Positions 43,807 to 53,617 of a stretch of DNA of 64,000 bases are shown here, piece after piece; positions within the stretch are counted from its first letter, which is position 1, and every line of letters starts with the position of its first letter. Both the position numbers and the translations under genes were made by a program. Source of the stretch: Niastella sp. OAS944 (lineage in GTDB: Bacteria > Bacteroidota > Bacteroidia > Chitinophagales > Chitinophagaceae); NCBI GenBank assembly GCA_024809215.1, contig JANUBW010000013.1, forward strand, positions 124,001-188,000. Direction: 5' to 3'. The notes beneath the pieces are model-generated. The model did no database searches and was not told where the DNA came from. It saw nothing but the letters and a program-made list of their open reading frames with translations.

Positions 43807-44307
43807 ATGCACATCAAAACATATCCGCCGCTAAGGGTTTTAAGCAGTATACATCAAACCACCATGTCGCAATTACAGCAGTTTGGTCCGGTTATGGCTG
43901 AATTATACGCAGTAGCTGGCCGTAAAAGTTTTATCAATGGACCGCTGCATTGGATCTATTATGGAATGGATGGAAACCCTGATACTGTATTCACCCTGGA
44001 GATAGCCATCCCCATCAGGAGGGCCATTCAATCAACAAAATTCATAGTAAAGGAACTCGACTTTTTTAAAGCCATTACATTTCCGCATGAAGGGTTGTGG
44101 GAACAATTGCCCGGCAGTCATGCCCAAATCATGGAACGGCTGGCCGAGCACAATATACCGGTTACCAATGAGTGCCGGGAAGTGTTTTTAAATATCGACT
44201 TTTCGCAACCCGAAAAGAACATGACCGAAATACAAATTGGGGTATCGCCAGGAAAAGCACAGAACCGCATAACGCCTAAAAAACGGCTGGTGCCAGTGTA
44301 TATTTAA
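43807..44307 (+). CDS. GyrI-like / AraC effector-binding-domain protein
   Basis: About 166 residues from the ATG at 43807 (MHIKTYPPLRVLSSIHQTTM); the longer TTG-initiated frame is less likely. The pattern MHIKTYPPLRVLSS, then QFGPVMAELYAVA, IYYGMDGNPDTVFTLEIAIP and FFKAITFPHEGLWEQLPGSH, matches the GyrI-like small-molecule binding domain, with the buried aromatic/acidic pocket typical of SOUL/BmrR-C folds. No DNA-binding domain is fused. It may sequester toxic compounds. A strong bidirectional terminator follows at once. Confidence 0.8.
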   Translation: MHIKTYPPLRVLSSIHQTTMSQLQQFGPVMAELYAVAGRKSFINGPLHWIYYGMDGNPDTVFTLEIAIPIRRAIQSTKFIVKELDFFKAITFPHEGLWEQLPGSHAQIMERLAEHNIPVTNECREVFLNIDFSQPEKNMTEIQIGVSPGKAQNRITPKKRLVPVYI

Positions 44308-44309
44308 GA

Positions 44310-44343
44310 AAACCGTGCAGGCCGCTTGCGGCTTGCACGGTTT
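44310..44343. terminator. bidirectional terminator between convergent genes
   Basis: AAACCGTGCA (44310-44319) pairs perfectly with TGCACGGTTT (44334-44343) around a GC-rich loop. It serves the plus-strand GyrI-like gene and, with flanking A/T-rich sequence, probably galK on the minus strand. Confidence 0.82.
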
Positions 44344-44344
44344 C

Positions 44345-44382
44345 ATTATCACATTAGCATATTAGCACATTAGCCTATTATC
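44345..44382. repeat. short-word array (ATTATCACATTAG family) overlapping galK stop
   Basis: ATTATCACATTAG, CATATTAG, CACATTAG and CCTATTATC words follow one another. On the minus strand the galK stop (GGC TAA) lies inside the array. It is the reverse complement of the vocabulary at 37824-37858. Confidence 0.75.
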
Positions 44383-45515
44383 TTAGCTCCATCTTCAATC
44401 TGCGTCACATACACCTCAGGCGTTTTCTTAAACAGGTTAGTGAACGCCGACTGTATCTTTTGCGTAAAGTTATCAACAGCATCGGCCTGTACAATATTGA
44501 TGGTACAACCGCCAAAACCACCACCCATCATACGGGCGCCGGCAACACCGGTTATATGCTGTGCACATTCAACCAGAAAATCAAGTTCGGTACAACTCAC
44601 CGAGTACTTTTTGCTTAACCCTTCGTGCGTAGCGAACATCAGTTTACCAAATGTGGTAAGATCATTCTTTTTCAACGCTTCGCAACTGGCAAGCACCCGC
44701 TCCTTTTCATATACCACATATGAACAACGGTCAAATACAATTGGTGGCAATTCGTCTTTGTGTTGTAGCAGTTGAGCCGGTTCTATATCGCGTAATGATG
44801 TTATTTGGGGATAATGCTTTTTCAAAATGGCAATACCTTCTTCACATTGTTGACGGCGAATATTGTATTCGCTGCTGGCCAGTGTATGGCTTACCATACT
44901 GTTTACCAGTACGATCTTATAGTTGGGAAAATCAAATGGAATATATTCATACTCCAGGCTGCGGCAGTCGAGCTTCATCACATGACCCTTTTTTCCGTGC
45001 AGGCTGGCAAACTGGTCCATAATGCCGCATTGCAAACCTACAAACGTATGTTCGGTTTTTTGACCAATGAACGCTAGATCCATACGGCTCAACCCCAACT
45101 GAAACAATTCATTCAACCCAAAACCATAGGCAGAACATAAAGCGGCAGATGAGCTCATGCCTGCACCAACTGGAATGTCGCCATCGATGATAAGGTCTAC
45201 CCCTTCAATCTTTTTTCCTCTCTGCTGAATATGATAAGTAACACCCAGCAGGTAGTTCATCCAGCCCTTGTGCGGCTCACTAACATCTAAAGAAAATGAA
45301 TATGATTCGTTGAACTGGTTGGCAAATACATTCACTGTATTGGTCCCATTTGGGGCAATGGCTACATAGATCTTTTTATCTACGGCTCCGGGCAAAACAA
45401 AACCATAGTTATAGTCGGTGTGTTCACCAATAAGATTAACCCTTCCAGGTGCGCCTATGATGGTGGCTTCTTTGTTATACCGTTCTCTGAAGGCCTGTTG
45501 TAATTTTTGGATCAT
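44370..45515 (-). CDS. galK: galactokinase
   Basis: A 381-residue GHMP kinase. GRVNLIGEHTDYNYGFVLPG (about 24-43) is the galactokinase signature, VGAGMSSSAALCSAYGFGL (about 117-135) the ATP-binding GHMP motif, and GARMMGGGFGGCTI (about 332-345) motif 3. It phosphorylates alpha-D-galactose at O1 for the Leloir pathway. It is divergent from an aldose-1-epimerase gene 58 bp away, which makes the substrate anomer. galT and galE are not in the window. The stop codon falls within a word array. Confidence 0.96.
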   Translation of the reverse strand: MIQKLQQAFRERYNKEATIIGAPGRVNLIGEHTDYNYGFVLPGAVDKKIYVAIAPNGTNTVNVFANQFNESYSFSLDVSEPHKGWMNYLLGVTYHIQQRGKKIEGVDLIIDGDIPVGAGMSSSAALCSAYGFGLNELFQLGLSRMDLAFIGQKTEHTFVGLQCGIMDQFASLHGKKGHVMKLDCRSLEYEYIPFDFPNYKIVLVNSMVSHTLASSEYNIRRQQCEEGIAILKKHYPQITSLRDIEPAQLLQHKDELPPIVFDRCSYVVYEKERVLASCEALKKNDLTTFGKLMFATHEGLSKKYSVSCTELDFLVECAQHITGVAGARMMGGGFGGCTINIVQADAVDNFTQKIQSAFTNLFKKTPEVYVTQIEDGAKIIG

Positions 45516-45573
45516 GCTACTATCGTTAGATGTATTAATTTTAAAAAATTTCCGTAATTCCTAAATAGACACT

Positions 45574-46539
45574 ATGAATTTTCGCGTTTCCCGCATTAGC
45601 CAGAACGGGTTGTCGTTGGTAAAGCTGCAAGATAATGCAACAAATACAATCATCACCATTCTACCTGAATACGGCGCCCTGCTGCATAGCTTTGAAGTGG
45701 AGGTAAACCGGGAACCACTCAATATTATCGACAATTATTCGAGCCGGCAGCAGGTGGAGCAGGAACTGGGCATTTCCTACAAAAGCAGTAAGTTATCGCC
45801 TTTCGTTTGCCGCTTGCGCGATGGCAAATACAAAATTGACGATGAAGCATTTGAGATCAGCAAAAAATTAAACGATGGCAACGCCATTCACGGTTTATTG
45901 TACAATAAACCTTTTAAAATAACCAGTGAATTTGCCGATGATAACCAGGCAAGTGTTACACTCAGGTATCATTACAACCGCGAAGATGCGGGCTATCCAT
46001 TCGATTATGTATGCGAAGTACGCTATTCCCTTATTCCGCAAAACGTTTTGCAGGTAGAAACCACCATTCTGAACCTCGATTCAGTAGAAATACCTGTAGC
46101 CGATGGCTGGCACCCTTATTTTCAATTGGGTGGTAATGACATCAGTGATTACCAGATTGATGTAAGCACCACTTCCATGGTTGAATTTGATGAGCGGTTG
46201 CTGCCTACAGGTAAGCTTATACACGATCCTTCATGGTTTAACCAAACCCCACTGGGTATGCTGGAATTAAACAATTGCTACGTAATTGAACCAGTTGATC
46301 AAAATCCGGCCGCTTTTCTCTATAATCCCGCAAATGAGGCATTTGTTGCTATCTATACCAATAAACGGTACCCATACCTACAATTATACACCCCACCACA
46401 TCGAAAAAGCATTGCCATTGAAAACTTAAGCGCCGCACCCGATTGTTTTAACAACGGAATGGGCCTGGTACTGCTCAGCCCTAAACAGTCGCAAACTTTT
46501 ACGGTTTGGTACCAGGCGGGAGTGGCTGAAAACGATTAA
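45574..46539 (+). CDS. aldose 1-epimerase (galactose mutarotase family)
   Basis: A 321-residue GalM-like protein. Family features include NAIHGLLYNKPFKI (about 107-120, catalytic-region His), DGWHPYFQLGG (about 178-188, second His), and IAIENLSAAPDCFNNGMGL (about 282-300, catalytic Glu). The sequence is shorter than classical GalM but keeps the beta-sandwich spacing. Paired divergently with galK, it most likely converts beta- to alpha-galactose; a broader aldose role is possible. Confidence 0.9.
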   Translation: MNFRVSRISQNGLSLVKLQDNATNTIITILPEYGALLHSFEVEVNREPLNIIDNYSSRQQVEQELGISYKSSKLSPFVCRLRDGKYKIDDEAFEISKKLNDGNAIHGLLYNKPFKITSEFADDNQASVTLRYHYNREDAGYPFDYVCEVRYSLIPQNVLQVETTILNLDSVEIPVADGWHPYFQLGGNDISDYQIDVSTTSMVEFDERLLPTGKLIHDPSWFNQTPLGMLELNNCYVIEPVDQNPAAFLYNPANEAFVAIYTNKRYPYLQLYTPPHRKSIAIENLSAAPDCFNNGMGLVLLSPKQSQTFTVWYQAGVAEND

Positions 46540-46563
46540 CTTGCCGTAATTAAACCACCTGTA

Positions 46564-47346
46564 ATGATGAAGAAGTATTTTAAATACGCCCTGACCGTAG
46601 CGATCAGCATTTTCTTTGTGAGCTGCTATGAAGTGAATGAAGATATCGAGATCAATGCCGATGGCAGCGGCACCTATGTTACCAAAATGGATATGAGCGC
46701 TCTCATAGATATGATGCAAACTTATGCCGGTGAAGAAGAGTTGCAAAAAGAAGGACTCGACAGAGTGCTCGATACCACCGTTCTTTTTAAATCCTTGCTC
46801 GATTCGAACAAAGATGCTACCGCCGAACAAAAAGTATTGATGAAAGACGGCAAAATGAAAATGCAAATGAATATCAAGGAAAAGATATTCAAACTCGATA
46901 TGAGCTTCCCCTACAAAGACCTCAACAGCCTGCAACAGTTAATGAGCGGCAAGGCCGGCGGCGGAACAGGTATGAGCGAAGCATTGAAAAATGTATTCGG
47001 TAAAAAAGAAGGCGATCAGGATGCAGCAGCACCCAAAGGACCCGATATGGGCGATTTTGCCGGTATTTACAATGTTACCATCAAGAAAGACCTTATTGAA
47101 AAAAAGGTAAACCAGGAAAAATACAAAGAGTTTATGGCCCGCCCCGAAATGGCCCAAATGAAACAACTCACCAGCTCGGGAATGGAAATATTGTACACTA
47201 CCACCATCAAATTACCACGCGCTGCCAAAAAGAGTGATAACCCGCTTATTAAATTATCGCCCGATGGAAAAACAGTGACCATGAAGTACAACCTGCTTGA
47301 GTTACTGGAAAACCCTGAAAAGTTTGCTTACAGCATACAGTACTAA
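46564..47346 (+). CDS. hypothetical lipoprotein
   Basis: A 260-residue protein with lipobox ISIFFVSCYE (Cys near 20). The mature start EVNEDIEINADGSGTYVTKM resembles Bacteroidota surface or periplasmic lipoproteins that open with a beta-hairpin of this type. The rest is Met/Lys/Asp-rich, with MKDGKMKMQMNIKEKIFKLD and a Gly-rich GKAGGGTGMSEAL. No enzymatic motif was recognised. It lies between the epimerase (24 bp) and nadB (68 bp), on the same strand. Confidence 0.75.
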   Translation: MMKKYFKYALTVAISIFFVSCYEVNEDIEINADGSGTYVTKMDMSALIDMMQTYAGEEELQKEGLDRVLDTTVLFKSLLDSNKDATAEQKVLMKDGKMKMQMNIKEKIFKLDMSFPYKDLNSLQQLMSGKAGGGTGMSEALKNVFGKKEGDQDAAAPKGPDMGDFAGIYNVTIKKDLIEKKVNQEKYKEFMARPEMAQMKQLTSSGMEILYTTTIKLPRAAKKSDNPLIKLSPDGKTVTMKYNLLELLENPEKFAYSIQY

Positions 47347-47414
47347 GCCGCAGGCATAACATTGGATTAATAAGCATTTTTAACTAGGTTTGAGGTTCTG
47401 GAACTCAATAAATT

Positions 47415-49022
47415 ATGCAAACTGATTTTCTTGTTATCGGCTCCGGTATTGCCGGATTGACCTTTGCACTCAAGGCGGCTCAACGTTTTCCTGATAAAAA
47501 GGTTTTGGTAATTACCAAAACCCAGGCCGATGAAACGAATACCAAGTACGCCCAGGGCGGTATTGCTGGTGTAACAGATTTTGAAAAAGACAGCTTCGAC
47601 AAACATATTGAAGATACCCTTATTTCCGGCGACGGCCTGTGCAATAAACAGGTGGTTGAAATTGTAGTGAAAGAAGGCGTTGATCGTATTCAGGAACTGA
47701 TTGAGTGGGGTGCCCAATTTGATAAACAATCTGATGGTGATTATAAATTGGGCAAAGAAGGCGGGCACAGCGAATTCCGCATTCTGCACCATAAAGATGT
47801 TACCGGTAAGGAAATGGAACGCGCCCTGCTTGATGCCGTAAAAAGCTATCCCAATATTGAAATAGTAAAACATTGTTTTGTAGTTGACCTGCTTACCCAG
47901 CACCACCTTGGTTATCTGGTAACCAAATCAACACCACATATTGAATGTTATGGGGTGTACGTCTTAAACCGGCAGAACGACAAAATTGAAAAGATCCTTT
48001 CCAAAATAACGGTATTGGCCAGCGGTGGCAACGGGCAGGTATATCGCTCAACAACCAACCCCAATATTGCCACCGGTGATGGCATTGCCATGGTATACCG
48101 TGCAAAGGGCCGTATTGAGAACATGGAGTTCATACAGTTTCACCCAACCGCCTTGTACGAACCGGGTGTAATTGGCCAGTCATTTCTGATAACCGAGGCG
48201 GTACGTGGCGATGGCGGCATTCTTCGCAACAAGAAAGGGGAAGCTTTTATGGAACGGTACGACCCCCGTAAAGACCTGGCCCCACGCGATATTGTTGCCC
48301 GCGCCATAGATAGTGAAATGAAAATAAATGGTACCGAACACGTATTCCTCGACGTTACCCATATACCTGTTGAAAAGTTTATTGAGCACTTTCCCAACAT
48401 TTACGAAAAGTGTAAGTCCATTGGTATCGATGTATCGAAACACTATATACCGGTAGCGCCGGCTGCGCACTATAGTTGCGGCGGCATTAAGACCGATGAA
48501 TGGGGACGTACTTCTATAAAACATTTATACGCTGCCGGTGAATGCGCCAGCACAGGATTACATGGCGCCAACCGGTTGGCCAGTAACTCCCTGCTCGAAG
48601 CAATGGTTTTTGCCCATCGCTGTTTTACTGATGCTGCTGAAAAAATAAAAACCATCGATTGGTCGGTTGAAGCCCAATCGATGCCCGACTGGAAAGCAAC
48701 CGGAACCACACAGCCAAAGGAAATGATCCTTATTACCCAAAGCTTTAAAGAGCTACAACAGGTAATGAGCGATTATGTAGGTATTGTAAGAACCAACATC
48801 AGGTTAGAACGTGCAGCCAAACGCCTCGATCTGTTGTGGGAAGAAACGGAAGCACTGTATCAAACAACCGCTCTTTCGCCTCAACTATGCGAACTGCGCA
48901 ATATGATAACGGTGGGTTACCTCATCGTAAAATGTGCCCAGTTCCGTAAAGAAAGCCGTGGATTGCATTTTAACACCGACTATCCGTACAAGAGTACGCT
49001 GGTGCAGAACATTGTTTTGTAA
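47415..49022 (+). CDS. nadB: L-aspartate oxidase
   Basis: A 535-residue flavoprotein. FAD binding is shown by DFLVIGSGIAGLTFALKAA (about 4-22) and KYAQGGIAGV (about 50-59). Substrate-binding and catalytic segments are FIQFHPTALY (about 237-246), SCGGIKTDEWGRTS (about 354-367) and LYAAGECASTGLHGANRLASNSLLEA. It oxidises L-aspartate to iminoaspartate, the first step of de novo NAD synthesis. nadA and nadC are not adjacent. The helical C-terminal domain is complete. Confidence 0.95.
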   Translation: MQTDFLVIGSGIAGLTFALKAAQRFPDKKVLVITKTQADETNTKYAQGGIAGVTDFEKDSFDKHIEDTLISGDGLCNKQVVEIVVKEGVDRIQELIEWGAQFDKQSDGDYKLGKEGGHSEFRILHHKDVTGKEMERALLDAVKSYPNIEIVKHCFVVDLLTQHHLGYLVTKSTPHIECYGVYVLNRQNDKIEKILSKITVLASGGNGQVYRSTTNPNIATGDGIAMVYRAKGRIENMEFIQFHPTALYEPGVIGQSFLITEAVRGDGGILRNKKGEAFMERYDPRKDLAPRDIVARAIDSEMKINGTEHVFLDVTHIPVEKFIEHFPNIYEKCKSIGIDVSKHYIPVAPAAHYSCGGIKTDEWGRTSIKHLYAAGECASTGLHGANRLASNSLLEAMVFAHRCFTDAAEKIKTIDWSVEAQSMPDWKATGTTQPKEMILITQSFKELQQVMSDYVGIVRTNIRLERAAKRLDLLWEETEALYQTTALSPQLCELRNMITVGYLIVKCAQFRKESRGLHFNTDYPYKSTLVQNIVL

Positions 49023-49041
49023 ATTGATTATACTGCCGCTG

Positions 49042-49887
49042 ATGGCAAATAAATTCAATAGGGAAACATATAAAACGAATCTTGCCAAAAGGGAGTTGCG
49101 CAGGCAACAATACCCGGAGCCCGATACCCTGTTACAGGATATCAGGATATATTTTACTTACAGCATACCTAATACTTATTTTTACTTATTCACATTTACC
49201 CAGGTAATTTTAAGAATTCTGCAGAAGAATGAGTTTAAATGCCCGGGGTATAGTCATATTTATATTTCTATTGGCGAAACCAAAGAAGAAGCAATTGCCC
49301 GGGCCTATGAACTGGAAGATTGGTACAGATTTGGAATAGCTGTGATGACAAAAGAGGAACTGCTAAATGCATCGGGCGATGAACTGGAAGCATTGATGCT
49401 CGAAAAAATTAATAATGGGCTGAAAGACATTGCAGCTTTAGACAGTTTAGACGTTACTAAAATTGACAAGGCAATACATCACGCACGGGAATGGGGCATC
49501 TTTCACGAAAGAATTATCAGAGAAAAAGAAAACGAGAATTATTGTTTCAGGATCGTTGCAAAGCCCATTAAACAGAAAGTAGAGGAAGAAATATATTTTA
49601 CGTTAATCGATCGCATAACTCATAACATTTACATCTGGAAGTTTGGCGAGCTTGCCTTACTGGATACTTTAGGATGGCTGCAGAAAATAACTGTTACCAA
49701 TAATATTATAAGAACCAAACCTGCAGCCAATATGCAATTGGTATTAAAAGGTAAAAAAAACGAGTTGGAACTTTCTATAGAAAAGATCATAGATGGTTCG
49801 GGCAGAATAACGCTTGAAGACACAATAGTTCCGGTAGAACAATGGTTAATTGATCTGGAGAAAAAAATTCAATATGGTTCAAACTAA
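49042..49887 (+). CDS. hypothetical protein, nadB-downstream
   Basis: About 281 residues from the ATG at 49042; the frame extends upstream only through the end of nadB. It is a charged soluble protein with no signal peptide, containing TFTQVILRILQKNEFKCPGY, AIARAYELEDWYRFGIAVM, and a C-terminal beta-rich NMQLVLKGKKNELELSIEKI. No family was recognised. It starts 20 bp after nadB and overlaps the nucleotidyltransferase start by 14 bp, so translation of the two is probably coupled. Confidence 0.7.
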   Translation: MANKFNRETYKTNLAKRELRRQQYPEPDTLLQDIRIYFTYSIPNTYFYLFTFTQVILRILQKNEFKCPGYSHIYISIGETKEEAIARAYELEDWYRFGIAVMTKEELLNASGDELEALMLEKINNGLKDIAALDSLDVTKIDKAIHHAREWGIFHERIIREKENENYCFRIVAKPIKQKVEEEIYFTLIDRITHNIYIWKFGELALLDTLGWLQKITVTNNIIRTKPAANMQLVLKGKKNELELSIEKIIDGSGRITLEDTIVPVEQWLIDLEKKIQYGSN

Positions 49888-50611
49888 GGAAGCTTTGCAA
49901 GGAATGGTTTTCGCCGCCGGTTTAGGTACCCGCTTCAAACCGTGGACCGACAAACATCCCAAAGCACTGGCTGTTGTAAATGGCAAAAGCTTACTGAGTC
50001 GTAATATTGAGTACCTGCACCAGTACGGTATTAGCAATGTAGTGGTGAATGTGCATCACTTCGCCGATCAAATTGTTGAGGCCATACAGCAAAACAAAGG
50101 CTGGGGCAGCAACATTACCATCAGCGACGAAACCGATATGGTATTGGAAACAGGCGGCGGCCTCAAGAAAGCCGAACCGCTGTTCACGGCAGATAATATT
50201 GTGGTCATTAACGTTGATATTCTTACCGATCTCGATCTGGGCAAGCTCATTACATTTCATCAACAGCAGCAGCCGCTATCAACCATTGCAGTTACCAACC
50301 GCACAACCTCCCGATACTTTTTATTCGATGAGCACAATACGCTTGTTGGCTGGCGTAATACCAAAACCGGTGAGGAAAAAATAGCCCGGTCTGCCGCCAC
50401 TTACATACCCAAAGCATTCAGTGGCATACATGTTATCAGCAAAAAGCTGTTAACGCTTATAAACCGTCAGGGAAAATTCTCCATTGTTGATGTTTACCTT
50501 GAGCTGGCGGCTAATTACACCATAAAAGGTTTCGATCACAGCGGCTCAAAGTTCATCGATGTAGGCAAGCCCGATTCAGTAGCGCAGGCCGAACAATTAT
50601 TTGAAAAATAA
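49874..50611 (+). CDS. sugar-1-phosphate nucleotidyltransferase, MurU-like
   Basis: About 245 residues from the ATG at 49874. The nucleotidyltransferase motif is GMVFAAGLGTRFKPWTDKHP, followed by VVNVHHFADQIVEAI, a nucleotide-pocket-like ETGGGLKKAEPLF, the metal-binding VVINVDILTDLDLG and the acceptor-side FIDVGKPDSVAQAE. Size and motifs fit MurNAc-1-phosphate uridylyltransferase (MurU) of peptidoglycan recycling, with mannose-1-phosphate guanylyltransferase as the alternative. The AmgK-RapZ fusion gene 4 kb downstream supports MurU. Confidence 0.85.
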   Translation: MVQTKEALQGMVFAAGLGTRFKPWTDKHPKALAVVNGKSLLSRNIEYLHQYGISNVVVNVHHFADQIVEAIQQNKGWGSNITISDETDMVLETGGGLKKAEPLFTADNIVVINVDILTDLDLGKLITFHQQQQPLSTIAVTNRTTSRYFLFDEHNTLVGWRNTKTGEEKIARSAATYIPKAFSGIHVISKKLLTLINRQGKFSIVDVYLELAANYTIKGFDHSGSKFIDVGKPDSVAQAEQLFEK

Positions 50612-50685
50612 GCCTGCATTAAAAAATTATGAAATGCGATCATAAACAGTACAATGCAGTACCTTTATTAGCATAGCTACTGAAC

Positions 50686-53136
50686 ATGATCAAAAAATTC
50701 TACAAGGCGGTATTCGTATTACTCACCAGTACATACGCTTCATTTGCCCAACCTACTAAATATAGCGGCGCACCAGCAGAAAAGGTAAAGTTGTCCAATG
50801 GCTGGTTCTTATCACCGGCCGGCCGTTCCTTACCATTGGGCGATCTGCCCCTGAACTTAGTAGTTTCTCCTTCAAAAAAATACCTGGCCGTTACCAACAA
50901 CGGACAAAGCGTTCAGTCGCTACAAGTCATCGATGCAAAAAAAGAAACTGTATTACACAGCGAGGTAATTGCTAAAAGCTGGTATGGATTGCGGTTTTCT
51001 GCCGATGAAAAATACCTGTACGCGTCGGGCGGAAATGATAACTGGATCTTACAATACGCCATTACCGATAAAAAACTGGTTCTAAAAGACAGTATCAAAC
51101 TGGGTAAAAAATGGCCTGCAAAAATATCACCTGCCGGCCTGGATATTGACGATGCCCGCAAATTACTGTACGTAGTAACCCGTGAAGACAACAGTCTTTA
51201 TATAATTGATCTCACTACCAAAAATACACTACAGCGCATACCCCTGTCAGCAGAAGCATACACCTGTTTGCTTTCGCCCAATAAAAAAGAATTGTATATT
51301 TCGTTATGGGGTGGCGATAAATTACTTGTTTTTAATACCAACAGCAAAACCATTACCGATAGCATTGCTGTAGGCGATAACCCCAATGAGCTTTGCCTTA
51401 CAAAAAAAGGCCAATACCTGTATGTTGCCAACGCCAACGATAATTCAGTTTCAGTAATAGATGTAAAGCTGCGAAAGGTTATTGAAACTTTTAACACGGC
51501 CTTATATGCCGATGCGCCTAACGGCTCAACCACCAACGGGCTTGCATTAAGCGCCAACGAAAAAACATTATACATAGCCAATGCCGATAACAACTGCCTC
51601 GCCGTGTTTGATGTAACCAGGCCGGCAGCCAGTTCATCAAAAGGTTTTATACCTACAGGCTGGTACCCAACCAGCGTTAAAATGATTGGCAAAAAATTGT
51701 TTGTTGCTAATGGTAAGGGCTTTTCTTCGCTGCCCAATCCCGGAGGCCCCAATCCCGTTAAAAAGCGGGAAGAAGTGAACTTCCAACAAGGCGATAACAA
51801 AAAGCCGGCAGCTGTAGAATACATTGCCGGTTTGTTTAAAGGCACCTTAAGCATTATTGATGAACCATCTGAAAAGCAAATGAGCCTTTACTCAAAAATG
51901 GTTTATGACAATACACCTTACAATAAGGATAAAGAATTACAATCGCAAGGTGAGGTTGGCAATCCCGTGCCAATGAAAGTGGGCGATGCATCGCCCATAA
52001 AGTATGTGTTCTATGTTATAAAAGAAAACCGCACGTACGATCAGGTATTGGGCGATATGGCTGAAGGTAACGGCGATAGCAAGCTGGTTTTATTTGGTGA
52101 AAAACATACCCCAAACCAGCATGCCCTTGCGCGTGAGTTTGTTTTATTAGATAACTTTTATGTTGATGGTGAAGTAAGCGCCGATGGCCATAACTGGACG
52201 ATGGGCGCCTATGCAACCGACTATCTCGAAAAAACCTGGCCTACCAGTTATGGCGGCCGCGGTGGTACTTATTCGGCAGAAGGCCACCGCCCTATTGCCA
52301 ATAATAAAAAAGGATTTATTTGGGACCACTGCAACCGGGCAGGTGTAAGTTTTCGCACCTATGGCGAATTTGCCGATAACCAAAAACCAAACATTCCTGT
52401 ACTGAAAGGACATTTTTGTGCTACTTATACCGGCTGGGATTTGAGCACCCGCGACACCACCCGCTTTTACCAATGGAAAAAAGACTTCGATTCTTTGCTC
52501 GCCATCAACCAGTTGCCCAAATTCAATTCGGTTCGTTTTGGTAACGACCATACAGAAGGTTTACGCAAAGGCAAACCTACCCCCTATGCGCATGTGGCCG
52601 ATAACGATCTGGCAGTTGGCATGTTTGTGGAGTACTTAAGCAAAAGCCCTATATGGAATGAATGCGCCATTTTTATAATTGAAGATGATGCACAGAACGG
52701 CGCCGATCATGTTGATGCGCACCGCAGCACTGCTTATGTGGCTGGCGGTTTGGTTAAACGCAATTATGTTGACCATACCATGTACTCTACCACGTCTATG
52801 CTGAGGACCATAGAACTAATATTGGGCATAGCGCCCATGAGCCAGTATGATGCGGCCGCAACACCTATGTGGCGGTGCTTTAACAATACGCCAAACAGTA
52901 AACCTTTTACTGCGCTGCCCGCCAATATTGATTTAAATGAAAAAAATGTTGCCGTTAACAAATGGCAGCAACAGTCAGAGACTTTCAACTTAACAAAGGA
53001 AGATGCTGTGCCCGACCTGGAGTTTAATATTGTACTGTGGCACGGCCTAAAAGGTGATCACATCCCCTTCCCCGGTCCTAAACGCGCGGCTTTTGTAAAA
53101 CTACATAAGGAAGAAGAAGAGGATGAGGATGATTAA
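50686..53136 (+). CDS. YncE-like beta-propeller fused to alkaline-phosphatase-superfamily phosphoesterase
   Basis: An 816-residue secreted protein (signal peptide FYKAVFVLLTSTYASFAQ). The N-terminal half (about 45-370) is a seven-bladed propeller with repeated LYVANANDNSVSVIDVKLRK and LYIANADNNCLAVFDV units. The C-terminal half (about 430-760) is a phosphoesterase: FYVIKENRTYDQVLGDM, FVLLDNFYVDGEVSADGHNW and a metal-binding IFIIEDDAQNGADHVDAHRS. The C-terminus is acidic (EEEEDEDD). The phosphoesterase half resembles AcpA/phospholipase C enzymes. Substrate unknown. The fusion is recurrent in bacteria, from memory. Confidence 0.88.
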   Translation: MIKKFYKAVFVLLTSTYASFAQPTKYSGAPAEKVKLSNGWFLSPAGRSLPLGDLPLNLVVSPSKKYLAVTNNGQSVQSLQVIDAKKETVLHSEVIAKSWYGLRFSADEKYLYASGGNDNWILQYAITDKKLVLKDSIKLGKKWPAKISPAGLDIDDARKLLYVVTREDNSLYIIDLTTKNTLQRIPLSAEAYTCLLSPNKKELYISLWGGDKLLVFNTNSKTITDSIAVGDNPNELCLTKKGQYLYVANANDNSVSVIDVKLRKVIETFNTALYADAPNGSTTNGLALSANEKTLYIANADNNCLAVFDVTRPAASSSKGFIPTGWYPTSVKMIGKKLFVANGKGFSSLPNPGGPNPVKKREEVNFQQGDNKKPAAVEYIAGLFKGTLSIIDEPSEKQMSLYSKMVYDNTPYNKDKELQSQGEVGNPVPMKVGDASPIKYVFYVIKENRTYDQVLGDMAEGNGDSKLVLFGEKHTPNQHALAREFVLLDNFYVDGEVSADGHNWTMGAYATDYLEKTWPTSYGGRGGTYSAEGHRPIANNKKGFIWDHCNRAGVSFRTYGEFADNQKPNIPVLKGHFCATYTGWDLSTRDTTRFYQWKKDFDSLLAINQLPKFNSVRFGNDHTEGLRKGKPTPYAHVADNDLAVGMFVEYLSKSPIWNECAIFIIEDDAQNGADHVDAHRSTAYVAGGLVKRNYVDHTMYSTTSMLRTIELILGIAPMSQYDAAATPMWRCFNNTPNSKPFTALPANIDLNEKNVAVNKWQQQSETFNLTKEDAVPDLEFNIVLWHGLKGDHIPFPGPKRAAFVKLHKEEEEDEDD

Positions 53137-53141
53137 GCCAA

Positions 53142-53552
53142 TCATTTTTCGGCATGCAGGCCTACTTTGTTGCCTTCGGTATCCAGGATGATGGCAATAA
53201 AACCAGCGGGTATTTCCATACGTGACACAATAACTTTTCCGCCTGCTTTTTCAACTTTATCAACCACCAATTGCAGGTCGGGGCTCGCATTTATATAAAC
53301 CATTGTTCCATGGCTGGCAGGTTTGTTCCTGGCTGTTTTTGACAACACGCCGGTTACACGGCCACTTGTTGCCTGCACAACATTGGGGTTGTGCGGAAAG
53401 AAAACAGACTCATCGTTACCATCGGCCCGTTTAACCATAGTAATATCAAGAATAGTTTCATAGAATGTTTTTGCCCTGTCTATATCCGTTACAGGAATCT
53501 CGAACCACGTAAGCACATTGGTTGTTTCGTTGATCTTCTGAAGCTTTTGCAT
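53142..53552 (-). CDS. VOC (glyoxalase/bleomycin-resistance) family protein
   Basis: A 136-residue VOC-fold protein from the ATG at 53552 (an in-frame TTG lies 18 bp upstream). NVLTWFEIPVTDIDRAKTFY is the first metal-strand motif, GTMVYINASPDLQLVVDKVE the second module, and AIILDTEGNKVGLH carries the closing strand. Members are dioxygenases, isomerases or binding proteins; substrate unknown. It converges with the phosphoesterase (5-bp gap) and is 65 bp downstream of the Crp/Fnr regulator on the same strand. Confidence 0.85.
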   Translation of the reverse strand: MQKLQKINETTNVLTWFEIPVTDIDRAKTFYETILDITMVKRADGNDESVFFPHNPNVVQATSGRVTGVLSKTARNKPASHGTMVYINASPDLQLVVDKVEKAGGKVIVSRMEIPAGFIAIILDTEGNKVGLHAEK

Positions 53553-53617
53553 AATGTATTCTTTCTGCAAAAATCAAACCCTGCGCCGGCTTCATCCTGT
53601 GACGATCGTCACAAAAA

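Noticed and set aside
47367-47906. 179-codon minus-strand frame
   Set aside because: Antisense to the 5' third of nadB, where the FAD-binding motifs are encoded.
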